Notes: generated by a model from the letters alone, not told the origin. 12,534 nucleotides of DNA from Nitrospirota bacterium (GCA_016214425.1 JACRON010000090.1:1-12534); one strand, 5' to 3'; shown: positions 1-6,243, counted from the stretch's first letter. Numbers and translations: made by a program.

Positions 1-568
1 TTGTAAAGACCCTGTCTATCGGAAGGCGGAAGAGTCCAAGCGAAGATTTTGTCTTTACATCCTTGGCTACCCTCTCTAATTCCTGCTTGAGAAGTTTTAG
101 ACCCTCGCCGCTTTTTGAAGACACCGGTATAACAGAACAACCTTCAAGGAAAGTCCCTTTAACAAAATCCTTAATCTCTGATGTCTGGAGCTCAAGGAAG
201 TCTTTTTCTACTAAGTCCTTTTTTGTAAGAACCACAAGCCCTTTTTTTACATTTAAAAGATTGCATATTGATAAATGCTCCCTCGTCTGCGGCATTATCC
301 CCTCATCAGCAGCTATAACAAGCATTACAATATCTATGCCGCCTGCGCCTGCGAGCATATTTTTAATAAGCCCTTCATGGCCGGGGACATCCACAATGCC
401 GATTTTTATTTCATCAGAAAGGTCAAGAAAGGCAAAGCCTAAGTCAATGGTTATGCCGCGCTCTTTTTCCTCTTTAAGCCTGTCAGGGTCTGTGCCTGTC
501 AATGCCTTTACGAGCGAGCTTTTTCCATGGTCAATATGTCCTGCTGTGCCGAGGATAATGTAGCGCAT
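1..568 (-). CDS. selB: Selenocysteine-specific elongation factor SelB, N-terminal part
   Basis: SelB is the GTPase that delivers selenocysteyl-tRNA(Sec) to the ribosome at UGA codons marked by a SECIS hairpin. The minus strand reads from an ATG at 568 to the window edge without a stop, giving 189 residues of the EF-Tu-like GTPase domain. Visible motifs are the P-loop GTAGHIDHGKS (residues 7-17), the switch I segment ERGITIDLG (37-44), DVPGHE (60-65), TKKD (115-118) in place of the usual NKxD, and an SSKSGEG segment (150-156) at the G5 position. The order and wording of these motifs are characteristic of SelB rather than EF-Tu. The C-terminal winged-helix SECIS-binding domains lie outside the window. 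No Shine-Dalgarno precedes the ATG, while a good promoter ends 9 nt upstream, so the mRNA may be leaderless. selA is on the same strand about 2.7 kb away instead of adjacent. Confidence 0.95.
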   Translation of the reverse strand, partial: MRYIILGTAGHIDHGKSSLVKALTGTDPDRLKEEKERGITIDLGFAFLDLSDEIKIGIVDVPGHEGLIKNMLAGAGGIDIVMLVIAADEGIMPQTREHLSICNLLNVKKGLVVLTKKDLVEKDFLELQTSEIKDFVKGTFLEGCSVIPVSSKSGEGLKLLKQELERVAKDVKTKSSLGLFRLPIDRVFT

Positions 569-577
569 CAATTGTTT

Positions 578-606
578 ATTATAAATAAATTATTTATTGC
601 TTTCAA
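578..606 (-). promoter_or_regulatory. Predicted sigma70-type promoter of selB
   Basis: On the minus strand TTGAAA (601-606, 5 of 6 to the -35 consensus) is followed after 17 nt by a perfect TATAAT (578-583). Expected transcription would start around 571, three or so bases before the selB ATG at 568, which predicts a leaderless or nearly leaderless mRNA. This is inferred from sequence only. Confidence 0.6.
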
Positions 607-674
607 CCTTATAATATAGCAAATGATAGCTACTTGCTGATACAAGATATGACACATTACTGCTACTTATTTTT

Positions 675-704
675 CTGGCAATAAGGCCGCTTGTGGAGTA
701 TAAT
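675..704 (+). promoter_or_regulatory. Predicted promoter of the first DUF4258/YgiT pair
   Basis: CTGGCA (675-680, 4 of 6 to the -35 consensus) and a perfect TATAAT (699-704) are separated by 18 nt. The predicted start point falls at about 711, next to the ATG at 713, so this transcript also looks leaderless. The only GGAG upstream (695-698) is 14 nt from the ATG, too far to act as a normal ribosome binding site, and it abuts the -10 box. Confidence 0.5.
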
Positions 705-712
705 TAAAAATA

Positions 713-1027
713 ATGGATAGGGATAAACTGCGTGTTGCCGTTGAAAATGGTTATATTGAATGGCAAAAGCATGCACTTGAACAGATGATAGAAAGAGGAA
801 TTACAAGAGAAACGGTCAAAGAGGTTTTAAGCCATGGAGAAATTATTGAAGATTATCCAGATGACAAACCATCCCCAAGCGCCTTATTTTCAGGATGGAT
901 AAAAAGTAAGCCTTTTCATGTGGTAGCAGCATTTGACTCGTTAACTGAAGTATGTTTTGTGATTACAGCATATAAACCAGATTTAGAACATTTTGAATCA
1001 GACTATAAGACAAGGAGGAAAAAGTGA
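713..1027 (+). CDS. DUF4258 family protein, putative toxin of a toxin-antitoxin pair
   Basis: This 104-residue protein has the DUF4258 signature: an N-terminal HALEQMIERGIT segment (residues 21-32) with the conserved His, then a VLSHGEIIEDYPDDKPSPS block (38-56), and a C-terminal FHVVAAFD...CFVITAYKPD strand pair (68-91). DUF4258 genes are commonly found directly upstream of YgiT-type zinc-finger genes, as here, and are thought to be small RelE/MqsR-like toxins. That role is an inference from family and context. The stop codon overlaps the GTG start of the next gene by 4 nt, so the two are translationally coupled. The pair lies on the opposite strand to the selA/selB genes around it, which is consistent with an insertion into that locus. 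A second, diverged pair of the same type lies at 9038-9572. Confidence 0.85.
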   Translation: MDRDKLRVAVENGYIEWQKHALEQMIERGITRETVKEVLSHGEIIEDYPDDKPSPSALFSGWIKSKPFHVVAAFDSLTEVCFVITAYKPDLEHFESDYKTRRKK

Positions 1028-1266
1028 AAATTAAGGCATTGCCTGATAAATGTCCTTTATGCGGCGGCACAAAAACGAAAGGAAAAACGACCTTTACAGC
1101 AGATTTAGGATCTGGCGTGGTAGTTATAAGGGATGTGCCGGCAACTGTGTGTTCACAGTGCGGTGCAGATTGGATTGAAGATGCTATTGCAGCAAAGGTA
1201 GAAGAAATTGTTGATGAGGCTCGCAAAAAACATCACTTGGTAGAAGTAACGACACTATCTGTTTAG
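1024..1266 (+). CDS. YgiT-type zinc finger protein, putative antitoxin
   Basis: The 80-residue product carries two CxxC knuckles, CPLC (C10, C13) and CSQC (C43, C46), separated by a beta-rich stretch. This is the MqsA/YgiT-type N-terminal zinc-binding fold. No helix-turn-helix of the MqsA C-terminal kind follows; the last 30 residues look like a single charged helix (VEEIVDEARKKHH). The start is GTG at 1024, chosen because AAGGAGG (1012-1018) lies five nt upstream and because it overlaps the DUF4258 stop as GTGA. The gene probably encodes the antitoxin or accessory partner of the upstream DUF4258 protein; whether it represses its own operon without a helix-turn-helix cannot be judged from sequence. 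Confidence 0.85.
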   Translation: MKIKALPDKCPLCGGTKTKGKTTFTADLGSGVVVIRDVPATVCSQCGADWIEDAIAAKVEEIVDEARKKHHLVEVTTLSV

Positions 1267-1339
1267 CATATTGCATTTCGTAGCAATGGAAAATTTGACG
1301 ATAAATTGCTGCATTTACTTAATATTGAAAAAACAAAAA

Positions 1340-1389
1340 GGGCGGGATTGCCGCCGTTAGAAAAACCTTCTAATGTGGTTGCCCCGCCC
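1340..1389. repeat. GC-rich interrupted inverted repeat after the first toxin-antitoxin pair
   Basis: GGGCGGG (1340-1346) can pair with CCCGCCC (1383-1389), and inside it GTTAGAA pairs with TTCTAAT around the loop AAACC. The segment between the two stems pairs poorly. It lies between the convergent YgiT and lipoprotein genes and could end both transcripts, but neither side has a clear T-tract. The remaining gap up to 1501 holds short degenerate repeats of the form CACTTTGACAC (about 1434-1475) with no evident function. Confidence 0.45.
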
Positions 1390-1501
1390 CATATTTGTTA
1401 TTCTGGTGAGCGCAGCCCACCATACTACTTTGCCACTTTGACACTGTGACACTTTGACTTCCTGCCACTTTCAAACTAAAATAACCAAATCCCCAAATAA
1501 C

Positions 1502-2635
1502 CTACTGTCCAGCACGAACAGGCCAGACATAGCCGGAATAAGACTTATTGCCAGCGAGCACAAGGCCGCCGCCCATAGCGACACCCCATCCGCCGGCCGT
1601 ACCGCCGGCATAGGTAGACGACGACCAGTAGTAGTATGCCTGCACATTGCTGAAACCCTGGGCGTTCAGCCATGTAGCTGTGTTGGCCTGCTCTGCATTG
1701 AGCAGGCTCTCAAGCTCATTCACATTTGGCAGACGCCAGTCATCGTAACCGCAAAGGCTTAAACCATTAGCATAAGTCAGGGCAATTGCCCATGTCCGTG
1801 TGGTGCTGTCAGGCGTTCTTACCCACATCAAACCTGTAAGATTGTCTGTAATGCAAAGCCCTGTGCCATCAACCGTAAACCTCGGACTGGGCCATGCAAC
1901 GCCTGCTTTTATATCTCCATCCTGACCTGTATTTGCACAAAGAATTGCAGTCCCTGTTGCATTATAACAAGTAGTCTGTCCCGTTTCTGGTAAGTCAGCA
2001 GGCGCCCCACCCTCTCCAGCACGAACAGGCCAGACATCGATGGTAAGAGTCTTATCCTCGACCTCCACAATGCCGTCGTACATACCGACATACCATGCGT
2101 AGGTCGTATCGCCGACATAGATACCGGCATAGGTAGACGAGGACCAGTACCACATCCTGGAACTCGGCACAATGATAAAACCTCGTGTGTTCAGCCATGC
2201 GAGTGTATTGGCTTGTTCATAGTTAATCAGGCTTCTTAGCTCTTTTCTATTGGGTAATCGCCAATCAGAATACCCACAGAGAGTGAGGTCATTGGCATAA
2301 TTCAATGCCTCCTGCCATGTCCTTTGTGTGCTGTCTGGCGTCCTTACCCACATAAGGCTTGTAAGATTGTCTGTTACGCAAAGCCCTGTCCCATCAACTA
2401 TAAACCTCGGGTTTGGCCATTCAACGCCCCTCTCTAAATCACCATCATCCCCTGCGGCATATCTTGTTGTCTGGCCGGTCTCTGGAATGTTAATGGATGT
2501 TGGTCCGCCGCCTCCGCCGCCTCCGCCGCCTCCGCCGCCTCCTTCACCACCGCCTCCACTCCCGCCGCCGCAGGCGGCAAGGGTAACAGCGCTAAAAAAC
2601 ACAATTAGTAATAGAAACATCTTTGTCCTTTTCAT
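1502..2635 (-). CDS. Lipoprotein with two tandem DUF1566 (Lcl C-terminal-like) domains
   Basis: The 377-residue product starts with a lipoprotein signal peptide: positive MKRTK, a hydrophobic core, and the lipobox LAAC with Cys22. A nearly pure glycine linker (about residues 23-44) leads to two homologous domains (about 46-208 and 213-377). Each contains PETGQTT, PRF.VDGTGLC.TDNLT.LMWVRTPDST, LCGY.DWRLPN..EL.SL, YWSSSTYAG and a terminal WPVRAG. These are hallmarks of DUF1566, a C-type-lectin-like fold found in secreted surface proteins, some of them adhesins. It is predicted to be anchored in a membrane and exposed. AGGAGG (2645-2650) nine nt before the ATG fixes the start. The two domains share exact DNA stretches at their edges but differ strongly in the segment before WPVRAG, as expected for a variable binding surface. 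The ligand is unknown. Confidence 0.85.
   Translation of the reverse strand: MKRTKMFLLLIVFFSAVTLAACGGGSGGGGEGGGGGGGGGGGGGPTSINIPETGQTTRYAAGDDGDLERGVEWPNPRFIVDGTGLCVTDNLTSLMWVRTPDSTQRTWQEALNYANDLTLCGYSDWRLPNRKELRSLINYEQANTLAWLNTRGFIIVPSSRMWYWSSSTYAGIYVGDTTYAWYVGMYDGIVEVEDKTLTIDVWPVRAGEGGAPADLPETGQTTCYNATGTAILCANTGQDGDIKAGVAWPSPRFTVDGTGLCITDNLTGLMWVRTPDSTTRTWAIALTYANGLSLCGYDDWRLPNVNELESLLNAEQANTATWLNAQGFSNVQAYYYWSSSTYAGGTAGGWGVAMGGGLVLAGNKSYSGYVWPVRAGQ
2505..2540. repeat. Four perfect 9-bp repeats encoding the polyglycine linker
   Basis: CCGCCGCCT occurs four times in a row on the plus strand. Being a multiple of three, changes in copy number would lengthen or shorten the glycine linker of the lipoprotein without breaking the frame. 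Confidence 0.9.
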
Positions 2636-2670
2636 ATAACATTTCCTCCTTTCGTTGATGTTAGCTTTTT

Positions 2671-2696
2671 GTAAGCACGGTTGAAACCGTGCCTAC
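2671..2696. repeat. Dispersed palindrome, copy 1 (GCACGGTT type)
   Basis: GTAAGCACGGTT (2671-2682) and AACCGTGCCTAC (2685-2696) form a 12-bp inverted repeat with one mismatch around a 2-nt loop. A close relative is at 3036-3053, so this is a repeated intergenic element. Confidence 0.75.
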
Positions 2697-2748
2697 AACT
2701 ACAACCCATTCACTCATTCACTCATCTTTCATCACCCCCTCACCCTTT

Positions 2749-2771
2749 CCCTCTCCCGCAAGGGGAGAGGG
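2749..2771. repeat. Short CCCTCTCCC inverted repeat, copy 1
   Basis: CCCTCTCCC (2749-2757) pairs with GGGAGAGGG (2763-2771). The flanking CCCCTCACCCTTT is shared with the larger inverted repeat at 2968-3022, showing that both belong to one dispersed family. Confidence 0.7.
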
Positions 2772-2789
2772 GATGTTTTTAAAAACAAA

Positions 2790-2829
2790 AAAGCCGTTTC
2801 TCCTGACTAAATCAGGAAAAAACGGCTTT
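2790..2829. terminator. Bidirectional terminator-like hairpin
   Basis: AAAGCCGTTT followed by TCCTGA (left arm, 2790-2806) pairs with TCAGGA and AAACGGCTTT (right arm, 2812-2829) around the loop CTAAA. The A- and T-rich ends on both sides fit a Rho-independent terminator able to work in either direction. It lies downstream of selA, separating it from the lipoprotein gene on the same strand. Confidence 0.6.
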
Positions 2830-2867
2830 GCTCGTTTAATAAAAAGATTTTTGTAAGAGGCTATTTT

Positions 2868-2899
2868 AGTGAGTGAGTGAGTGAGTGAGTGAGTGAGTG
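2868..2899. repeat. AGTG microsatellite, eight copies
   Basis: Eight perfect tandem copies of AGTG. About 150 bp away, at 2706-2726, a related imperfect tract of CATTCACT/CACTCAT units occurs in the opposite sense. No reading frame crosses it. Confidence 0.9.
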
Positions 2900-2967
2900 G
2901 CAAGAGTCAGGCCAATTTGCAAAACCCATTTTCTTCATCCCCGCACCCCTTCTTCCCCTCACCCTTT

Positions 2968-3022
2968 CCCTCTCCCCTTGCCCTTGACAGGTGGTGCGTC
3001 TGTCAAGGGCAAGGGGAGAGGG
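2968..3022. repeat. Perfect 23-bp inverted repeat with 9-nt loop
   Basis: The arms 2968-2990 and 3000-3022 are exact reverse complements around GTGGTGCGT. The outer part is the CCCTCTCCC/GGGAGAGGG element also seen at 2749-2771; the inner part, CTTGCCCTTGACAG, is extra. As RNA it would form a very stable hairpin, but there is no T-tract, so a repeat-family element is more likely than a terminator. Confidence 0.9.
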
Positions 3023-3035
3023 TAATCTTTTGTAG

Positions 3036-3053
3036 GCACGGTTTTAACCGTGC
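3036..3053. repeat. Dispersed palindrome, copy 2 (GCACGGTT type)
   Basis: GCACGGTT and AACCGTGC are separated by TT and flanked by GTAG and CCCCTAC. It is the same element as at 2671-2696. Confidence 0.75.
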
Positions 3054-3297
3054 ACCCCTACCACCCATCTATATAAATAAGCAATCTCTGTGCCAGATGG
3101 TTGCAGCAACAGATTTAAAATCCGCTCCTGCTTTTTAAGATTATAAGTAGATTTAATAAAATCAATAAGTTATACTCCTCTAAAAACAAAGTAAGCCGCC
3201 TTTCGTGAATGGGATTTAGAGATCTCAGATTTAAGAGAAAGAGAACTTAAGTATCTAATATTGGTATTTTTCTTCTCATTTTAGGAAAAATTCCACC

Positions 3298-4731
3298 TTA
3301 TAAATAAGCAGATAGTCTGGAAACTATATCTCTGATAGAATTAATCACAGTATCAAGCTCATCTCTCTGGATTGTGCGTGGGTCAAGGAGGATTCTCCCC
3401 TCTTTTATGCGGCCAATTATCGGCGGGTTATTTTTGCGAAGCATCTCTTCAAATGCTGTTGCAGAAAATCCTTTTGGAAGAATGGCAACCACCTTTGTCT
3501 GCAAATTGACAAGCGGCAAAGCGCCGCCGCCGCTCTGTGATGTCTCGTCAATAACAGAAACCTCAAACCTGTTGCTTGCAGTCTTTAACCCATCTGCAAT
3601 ATATACTGCCTTTATTTCAATCTCTGGAAGAGTCTGGCAGAGCATATACAATGTTGGAATATTTTTTACAGCCTTCTCCTCATCAAGATACTCCCTTAAT
3701 GTTGCCTCAAGACCTGCAAGCGTCAGCTTGTCAATACGGATGGCGCGGCTAAGGGGGTTGTTTACAATCATATCAATATATTTCTTTTTGCCGACGAACA
3801 GACCTGCCTGTGGCCCGCCGAGCAGCTTATCTCCGCTGAAGGTAATAATATCAGCGCCTGCATCAAGCGCCTCAGAAACAGTCGGCTCGCCTTCAATGCC
3901 ATACTTTCTTAAATCAATAAGGCACCCGCTTCCAAGGTCAAACATTACAGGAAGATTTTTCTTTTTCCCAAGGCCGACAAGCTCAGAGATTGCGACCTCC
4001 TTTGCAAAGCCGACGATTTTATAATTGCTCGTATGCACCTTTAATAATAACGCAGTATTATCATTTACTGCCTTTTCGTAGTCTTTAAGGTGTGTTTTAT
4101 TTGTTGCGCCGACCTCTCTTAATCTTGCATTGCTCCGCTCCATCACCTCTGGTATCCTAAAGGAGCCGCCAATCTCAACAAGCTCACCGCGAGACACAAT
4201 TACTTCTTTGTTCTGCGCAAGTGTGTTCAATGCAATCAGCACAGCAGCAGCATTATTATTCACAACAAACCCTGCCTCTGCGCCTGTTAATCTGCAAAGG
4301 AGTTTTTCTATATGATGATACCTCTTTCCCCTCTCGCCCTTTTCTATATCATATTCAAGATTGGAGTATCCCTTTGCAACTGCCTCTATGTTTTTTACTG
4401 CACCCTCAGACAAGATAGACCTGCCAAGATTTGTATGAACAATCACGCCTGTTGCATTAATAACAGGCCTGAGATTTAACTGGCTAAGTGTATTTAATAT
4501 CTCCTCTGCCCTGTTAATAATATTTTCAGGCTGAAGGCTAAAGGCTAAAGGCTGAAGGCCTTTTGCTTCATCTATCTTCAGGACAGACTTCCTCTTCTCT
4601 TCTATAGCCATCCTTAGTGCCTCAAGCACCAATGCACGAGGATGTTCCTCAAGCCATTTTAAGACAACAGCCTCTTTTAATAACTCATCAACAGATGGCA
4701 GTTGTCTAAGATAAGATTCCTTTGTTTTCAT
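3298..4731 (-). CDS. selA: L-seryl-tRNA(Sec) selenium transferase
   Basis: SelA is the pyridoxal-phosphate enzyme that converts seryl-tRNA(Sec) to selenocysteyl-tRNA(Sec) using selenophosphate. The 477-residue product is close to the family length. It has the N-terminal LRQLPSVDELL motif (residues 8-18), RPVINATGVIVHTNLGRS (88-105), RGELVEIGGSFRIPEVM (181-197), and SGDKLLGGPQAG (299-310), whose Lys302 is the predicted PLP-binding residue. Residues 58-70 (KGLQPLAFSLQPE) are an unusual low-complexity insertion encoded by a heptamer repeat at 4528-4558. The ATG at 4731 matches the conserved N-terminus; no ribosome binding site is evident, but a TATTAT box ends 7 nt upstream. A diverged fragment of a second selA lies at 6307-6565. 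selB lies downstream on the same strand but is separated by other genes. Confidence 0.96.
   Translation of the reverse strand: MKTKESYLRQLPSVDELLKEAVVLKWLEEHPRALVLEALRMAIEEKRKSVLKIDEAKGLQPLAFSLQPENIINRAEEILNTLSQLNLRPVINATGVIVHTNLGRSILSEGAVKNIEAVAKGYSNLEYDIEKGERGKRYHHIEKLLCRLTGAEAGFVVNNNAAAVLIALNTLAQNKEVIVSRGELVEIGGSFRIPEVMERSNARLREVGATNKTHLKDYEKAVNDNTALLLKVHTSNYKIVGFAKEVAISELVGLGKKKNLPVMFDLGSGCLIDLRKYGIEGEPTVSEALDAGADIITFSGDKLLGGPQAGLFVGKKKYIDMIVNNPLSRAIRIDKLTLAGLEATLREYLDEEKAVKNIPTLYMLCQTLPEIEIKAVYIADGLKTASNRFEVSVIDETSQSGGGALPLVNLQTKVVAILPKGFSATAFEEMLRKNNPPIIGRIKEGRILLDPRTIQRDELDTVINSIRDIVSRLSAYL
4528..4558. repeat. Heptamer tandem repeat inside selA
   Basis: Units AGGCTGA, AGGCTAA, AGGCTAA and AGGCTGA follow one another, plus a partial AGG, on the plus strand. 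They encode most of the 13-residue insertion in SelA. The selA fragment at 6307-6565 has related GGCTGGA and GGCTGGG units at the equivalent place (6431-6444). Confidence 0.85.
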
Positions 4732-4738
4732 GGGAGTA

Positions 4739-4767
4739 ATAATAGCATTTTTTAAGGAATTTTTCTA
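4739..4767 (-). promoter_or_regulatory. Possible promoter of selA
   Basis: On the minus strand TAGAAA (4762-4767, 4 of 6) is followed after 17 nt by TATTAT (4739-4744, 5 of 6). The ATG at 4731 lies 7 nt beyond the -10 box, so this would again be a leaderless mRNA. The -35 match is weak. Confidence 0.4.
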
Positions 4768-4989
4768 TACACCTTTCAAAACCTTTAATTTTAATAACAC
4801 ATATTTGCATTTTGCCAAACAACCTGGAGTAAATTCAAGATTGAAGTTCTGGCCTCTGAAGTACTCCTTTTCCCTTTAAAGCGGACATTTCTAAATTGGC
4901 TTGACAAAGAATAATTTTTCCCTTGACAAGTGCCCCTTAAATGAGCGACCCTGTATGTCCTATTTATTAAATGTATCATTCAGGGAGGT

Positions 4990-6075
4990 ATGGGCGTCGG
5001 GGTCTCCCTTTATCCCCTTGCAAGCGCTGTTGCCAAGGAAGGCGGGTTAGGCATCGTATCTAGCGCATGCCTTGACAGGGTTGTCTCAAAGAGAAGCGGC
5101 AAGAAGCTCAACTCATACGAAGCCGCATACGAAGAGGTTTCTCGCGCTAAAGAGAGCGGAGGTTTTGCGGGCATAAACATTATGGCTGCGCTTGTCAAAG
5201 ATTATAACGACTCTGTGAAAGGCGCTCTTGATGCAAACGCTGATGCGATCATTTCCGGAGCTGGACTGCCTCTTACACTGCCTGCCATTCAATTGCCAAA
5301 GGATACCGCCCTTATTCCGATCGTGTCATCTGCAAGAGCTCTCGAAATAATATGTAAGAAATGGGAAAGGATAGGCTATAGGCCTGATGCTGTTGTGCTG
5401 GAAGGCCCGCTCGCAGGAGGACATATCGGATTCAAGTTTGATCAGATTGACAGTGATGAAAACCGGCTTGAGAACCTGCTCCCGCCTGTCAAGGATATGG
5501 CTCAAAAATACGGTGATTTTCCAGTCATTGTTGCAGGAGGCATTTATACGCATGAAGACATCATCAGATTCCTGAAAATGGGGGCTGATGGTGTGCAGAT
5601 GGGAACCCGATTCCTCGCTACTGAGGAGAGCAGCGCTACTGTCAAATTTAAACAGGCGGTTGTAAATGCCACGGAAGAGGATATTATTGCTGCCTACGAT
5701 CCGGGCTCTCCATGCGGCTTGCCGTTTAGGATCATAAAGCAGTCGCCCATGTATGTCTCTGCCCTGCAGAAGTTGAGAAAGCCCAAATGCGATAAAGGTT
5801 ATGTGCTTATGAAGGACAAAGAAGGCAATTTCAGCATATGTCCTGCAAAAGAGAGCAACGAGCACCATTTCTGTATATGCAACGGGATGCTGAGTTCTGC
5901 GGGCTACAATCCTGATAAGGAAGAGCCTATCTATAGTGTTGGAACAAACGCATACAGGATTGACAGGATTCTTTCAGTAAAAGATCTGATGGCAGAGTTG
6001 TCAGGACGGACTGCCCCCTGTTTCCGTTTGAGTCCTGCATTTGAAACGGATAGCATCAGGAATAAAGACCCCTGA
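4990..6075 (+). CDS. FMN-dependent nitronate monooxygenase / FabK-family oxidoreductase, 5'-truncated
   Basis: The product is a TIM-barrel flavoprotein of the 2-nitropropane dioxygenase / enoyl-ACP reductase II family. Motifs are GGMGVGVS (the FMN-binding first loop, at the very N-terminus), EGPLAGGHIGFKFDQ (about 139-153) with the family's active-site His, and PVIVAGGIYTHEDI and GADGVQMGTRF (about 179-210), which bind the FMN phosphate. The C-terminal Cys-rich segment (CPAKESNEHHFCICNGML) and NAYRIDRILSVKDLM occur in a longer subgroup of about 370 residues. The coding frame clearly continues upstream as IIQGG before the Met, but only back to a stop at 4942, without any ATG or the 15-20 residues expected before QGGMG. 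The Met at 4990 is therefore internal to the motif, and the gene has lost its true start. GGGAGG just before it encodes QGG and is too close to be a useful ribosome binding site. Confidence 0.8.
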   Translation: MGVGVSLYPLASAVAKEGGLGIVSSACLDRVVSKRSGKKLNSYEAAYEEVSRAKESGGFAGINIMAALVKDYNDSVKGALDANADAIISGAGLPLTLPAIQLPKDTALIPIVSSARALEIICKKWERIGYRPDAVVLEGPLAGGHIGFKFDQIDSDENRLENLLPPVKDMAQKYGDFPVIVAGGIYTHEDIIRFLKMGADGVQMGTRFLATEESSATVKFKQAVVNATEEDIIAAYDPGSPCGLPFRIIKQSPMYVSALQKLRKPKCDKGYVLMKDKEGNFSICPAKESNEHHFCICNGMLSSAGYNPDKEEPIYSVGTNAYRIDRILSVKDLMAELSGRTAPCFRLSPAFETDSIRNKDP

Positions 6076-6084
6076 CCCCAAAAT

Positions 6085-6243
6085 CGCGCTAATCTAATTG
6101 GCACTACGCATCTCCTCCATGCGAACTATAATATCCGCACAATTAAGGAATTGCTCGTCCACAGCGATGTGAGAACAACAATAATATGCACCCATGTAAC
6201 CCTCTTTAAGTTCATGCGGCAAAGAAGAATGTCCCCAGCATGA
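6085..6243 (+). pseudogene. C-terminal remnant of a tyrosine recombinase (XerD/IntI-like)
   Basis: The plus-strand frame from about 6100 reads THLLHANYNIRTIKELL, then VHSDVRTTIICTHV, then a short tail to TGA at 6241. This matches the end of tyrosine recombinases, typically RHSFATHLLE.GYDIRTIQELLGHSDV.TTMIYTHV, most similar to integron integrases and Xer-like enzymes. The catalytic His of the LGH motif is kept (VHSDV), but the nucleophile Tyr is Cys in ICTHV, and the Arg expected before the THLL motif is not in place. No start codon or N-terminal part exists upstream; the sequence runs straight out of the flavin oxidoreductase gene. This is a dead fragment, not a functional gene. Confidence 0.75.

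Larger units (their letters stand above)
2636..3297. other. Repeat-rich gap between lipoprotein and selA
   Basis: No gene is supported in this stretch of about 660 bp. It contains two GCACGGTT palindromes, two CCCTCTCCC-type inverted repeats, a terminator-like hairpin and an AGTG microsatellite, each listed separately. The last 160 bp before selA (3139-3297) is AT-rich and shows no clear feature; the small open frames here have no recognisable product. Confidence 0.7.

Noticed and set aside
63..563. Plus-strand open frame of 166 codons
   Set aside because: It is the antisense of selB, whose GTPase motifs are unmistakable on the minus strand.
1502..2635. Diversity-generating retroelement target
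   Set aside because: No reverse transcriptase or template repeat is in the window, and differences between the two domains are not limited to adenine positions; kept only as a check to run.
2328..2639. Plus-strand frame with a long polyproline run
   Set aside because: The proline run is the complement of the glycine linker codons of the lipoprotein; no independent gene evidence.
2868..2899. Possible CRISPR-like array
   Set aside because: It is a simple 4-bp tandem repeat without spacers.
2640..3297. tRNA-Sec (selC) or other RNA gene between selB and selA
   Set aside because: No segment with a TCA anticodon loop and a GGTTCGANTCC-like T-arm was found by eye; the hairpins here are repeats.
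4791..4979. Minus-strand open frame of 62 codons upstream of selA
   Set aside because: No recognisable protein, no ribosome binding site; the plus-strand sequence GCGGACATTTCTAAATTGG looks faintly like an insertion-sequence end but I cannot support that.
5326..5868. Minus-strand open frame of 180 codons
   Set aside because: It is the antisense of the well-supported flavin oxidoreductase gene.
6073..6243. Selenocysteine read-through of the TGA at 6073, fusing the oxidoreductase to the recombinase stump
   Set aside because: The two parts share a frame, but the downstream piece is a decayed, unrelated integrase end and no SECIS-like hairpin stands out. A fusion makes no biochemical sense.
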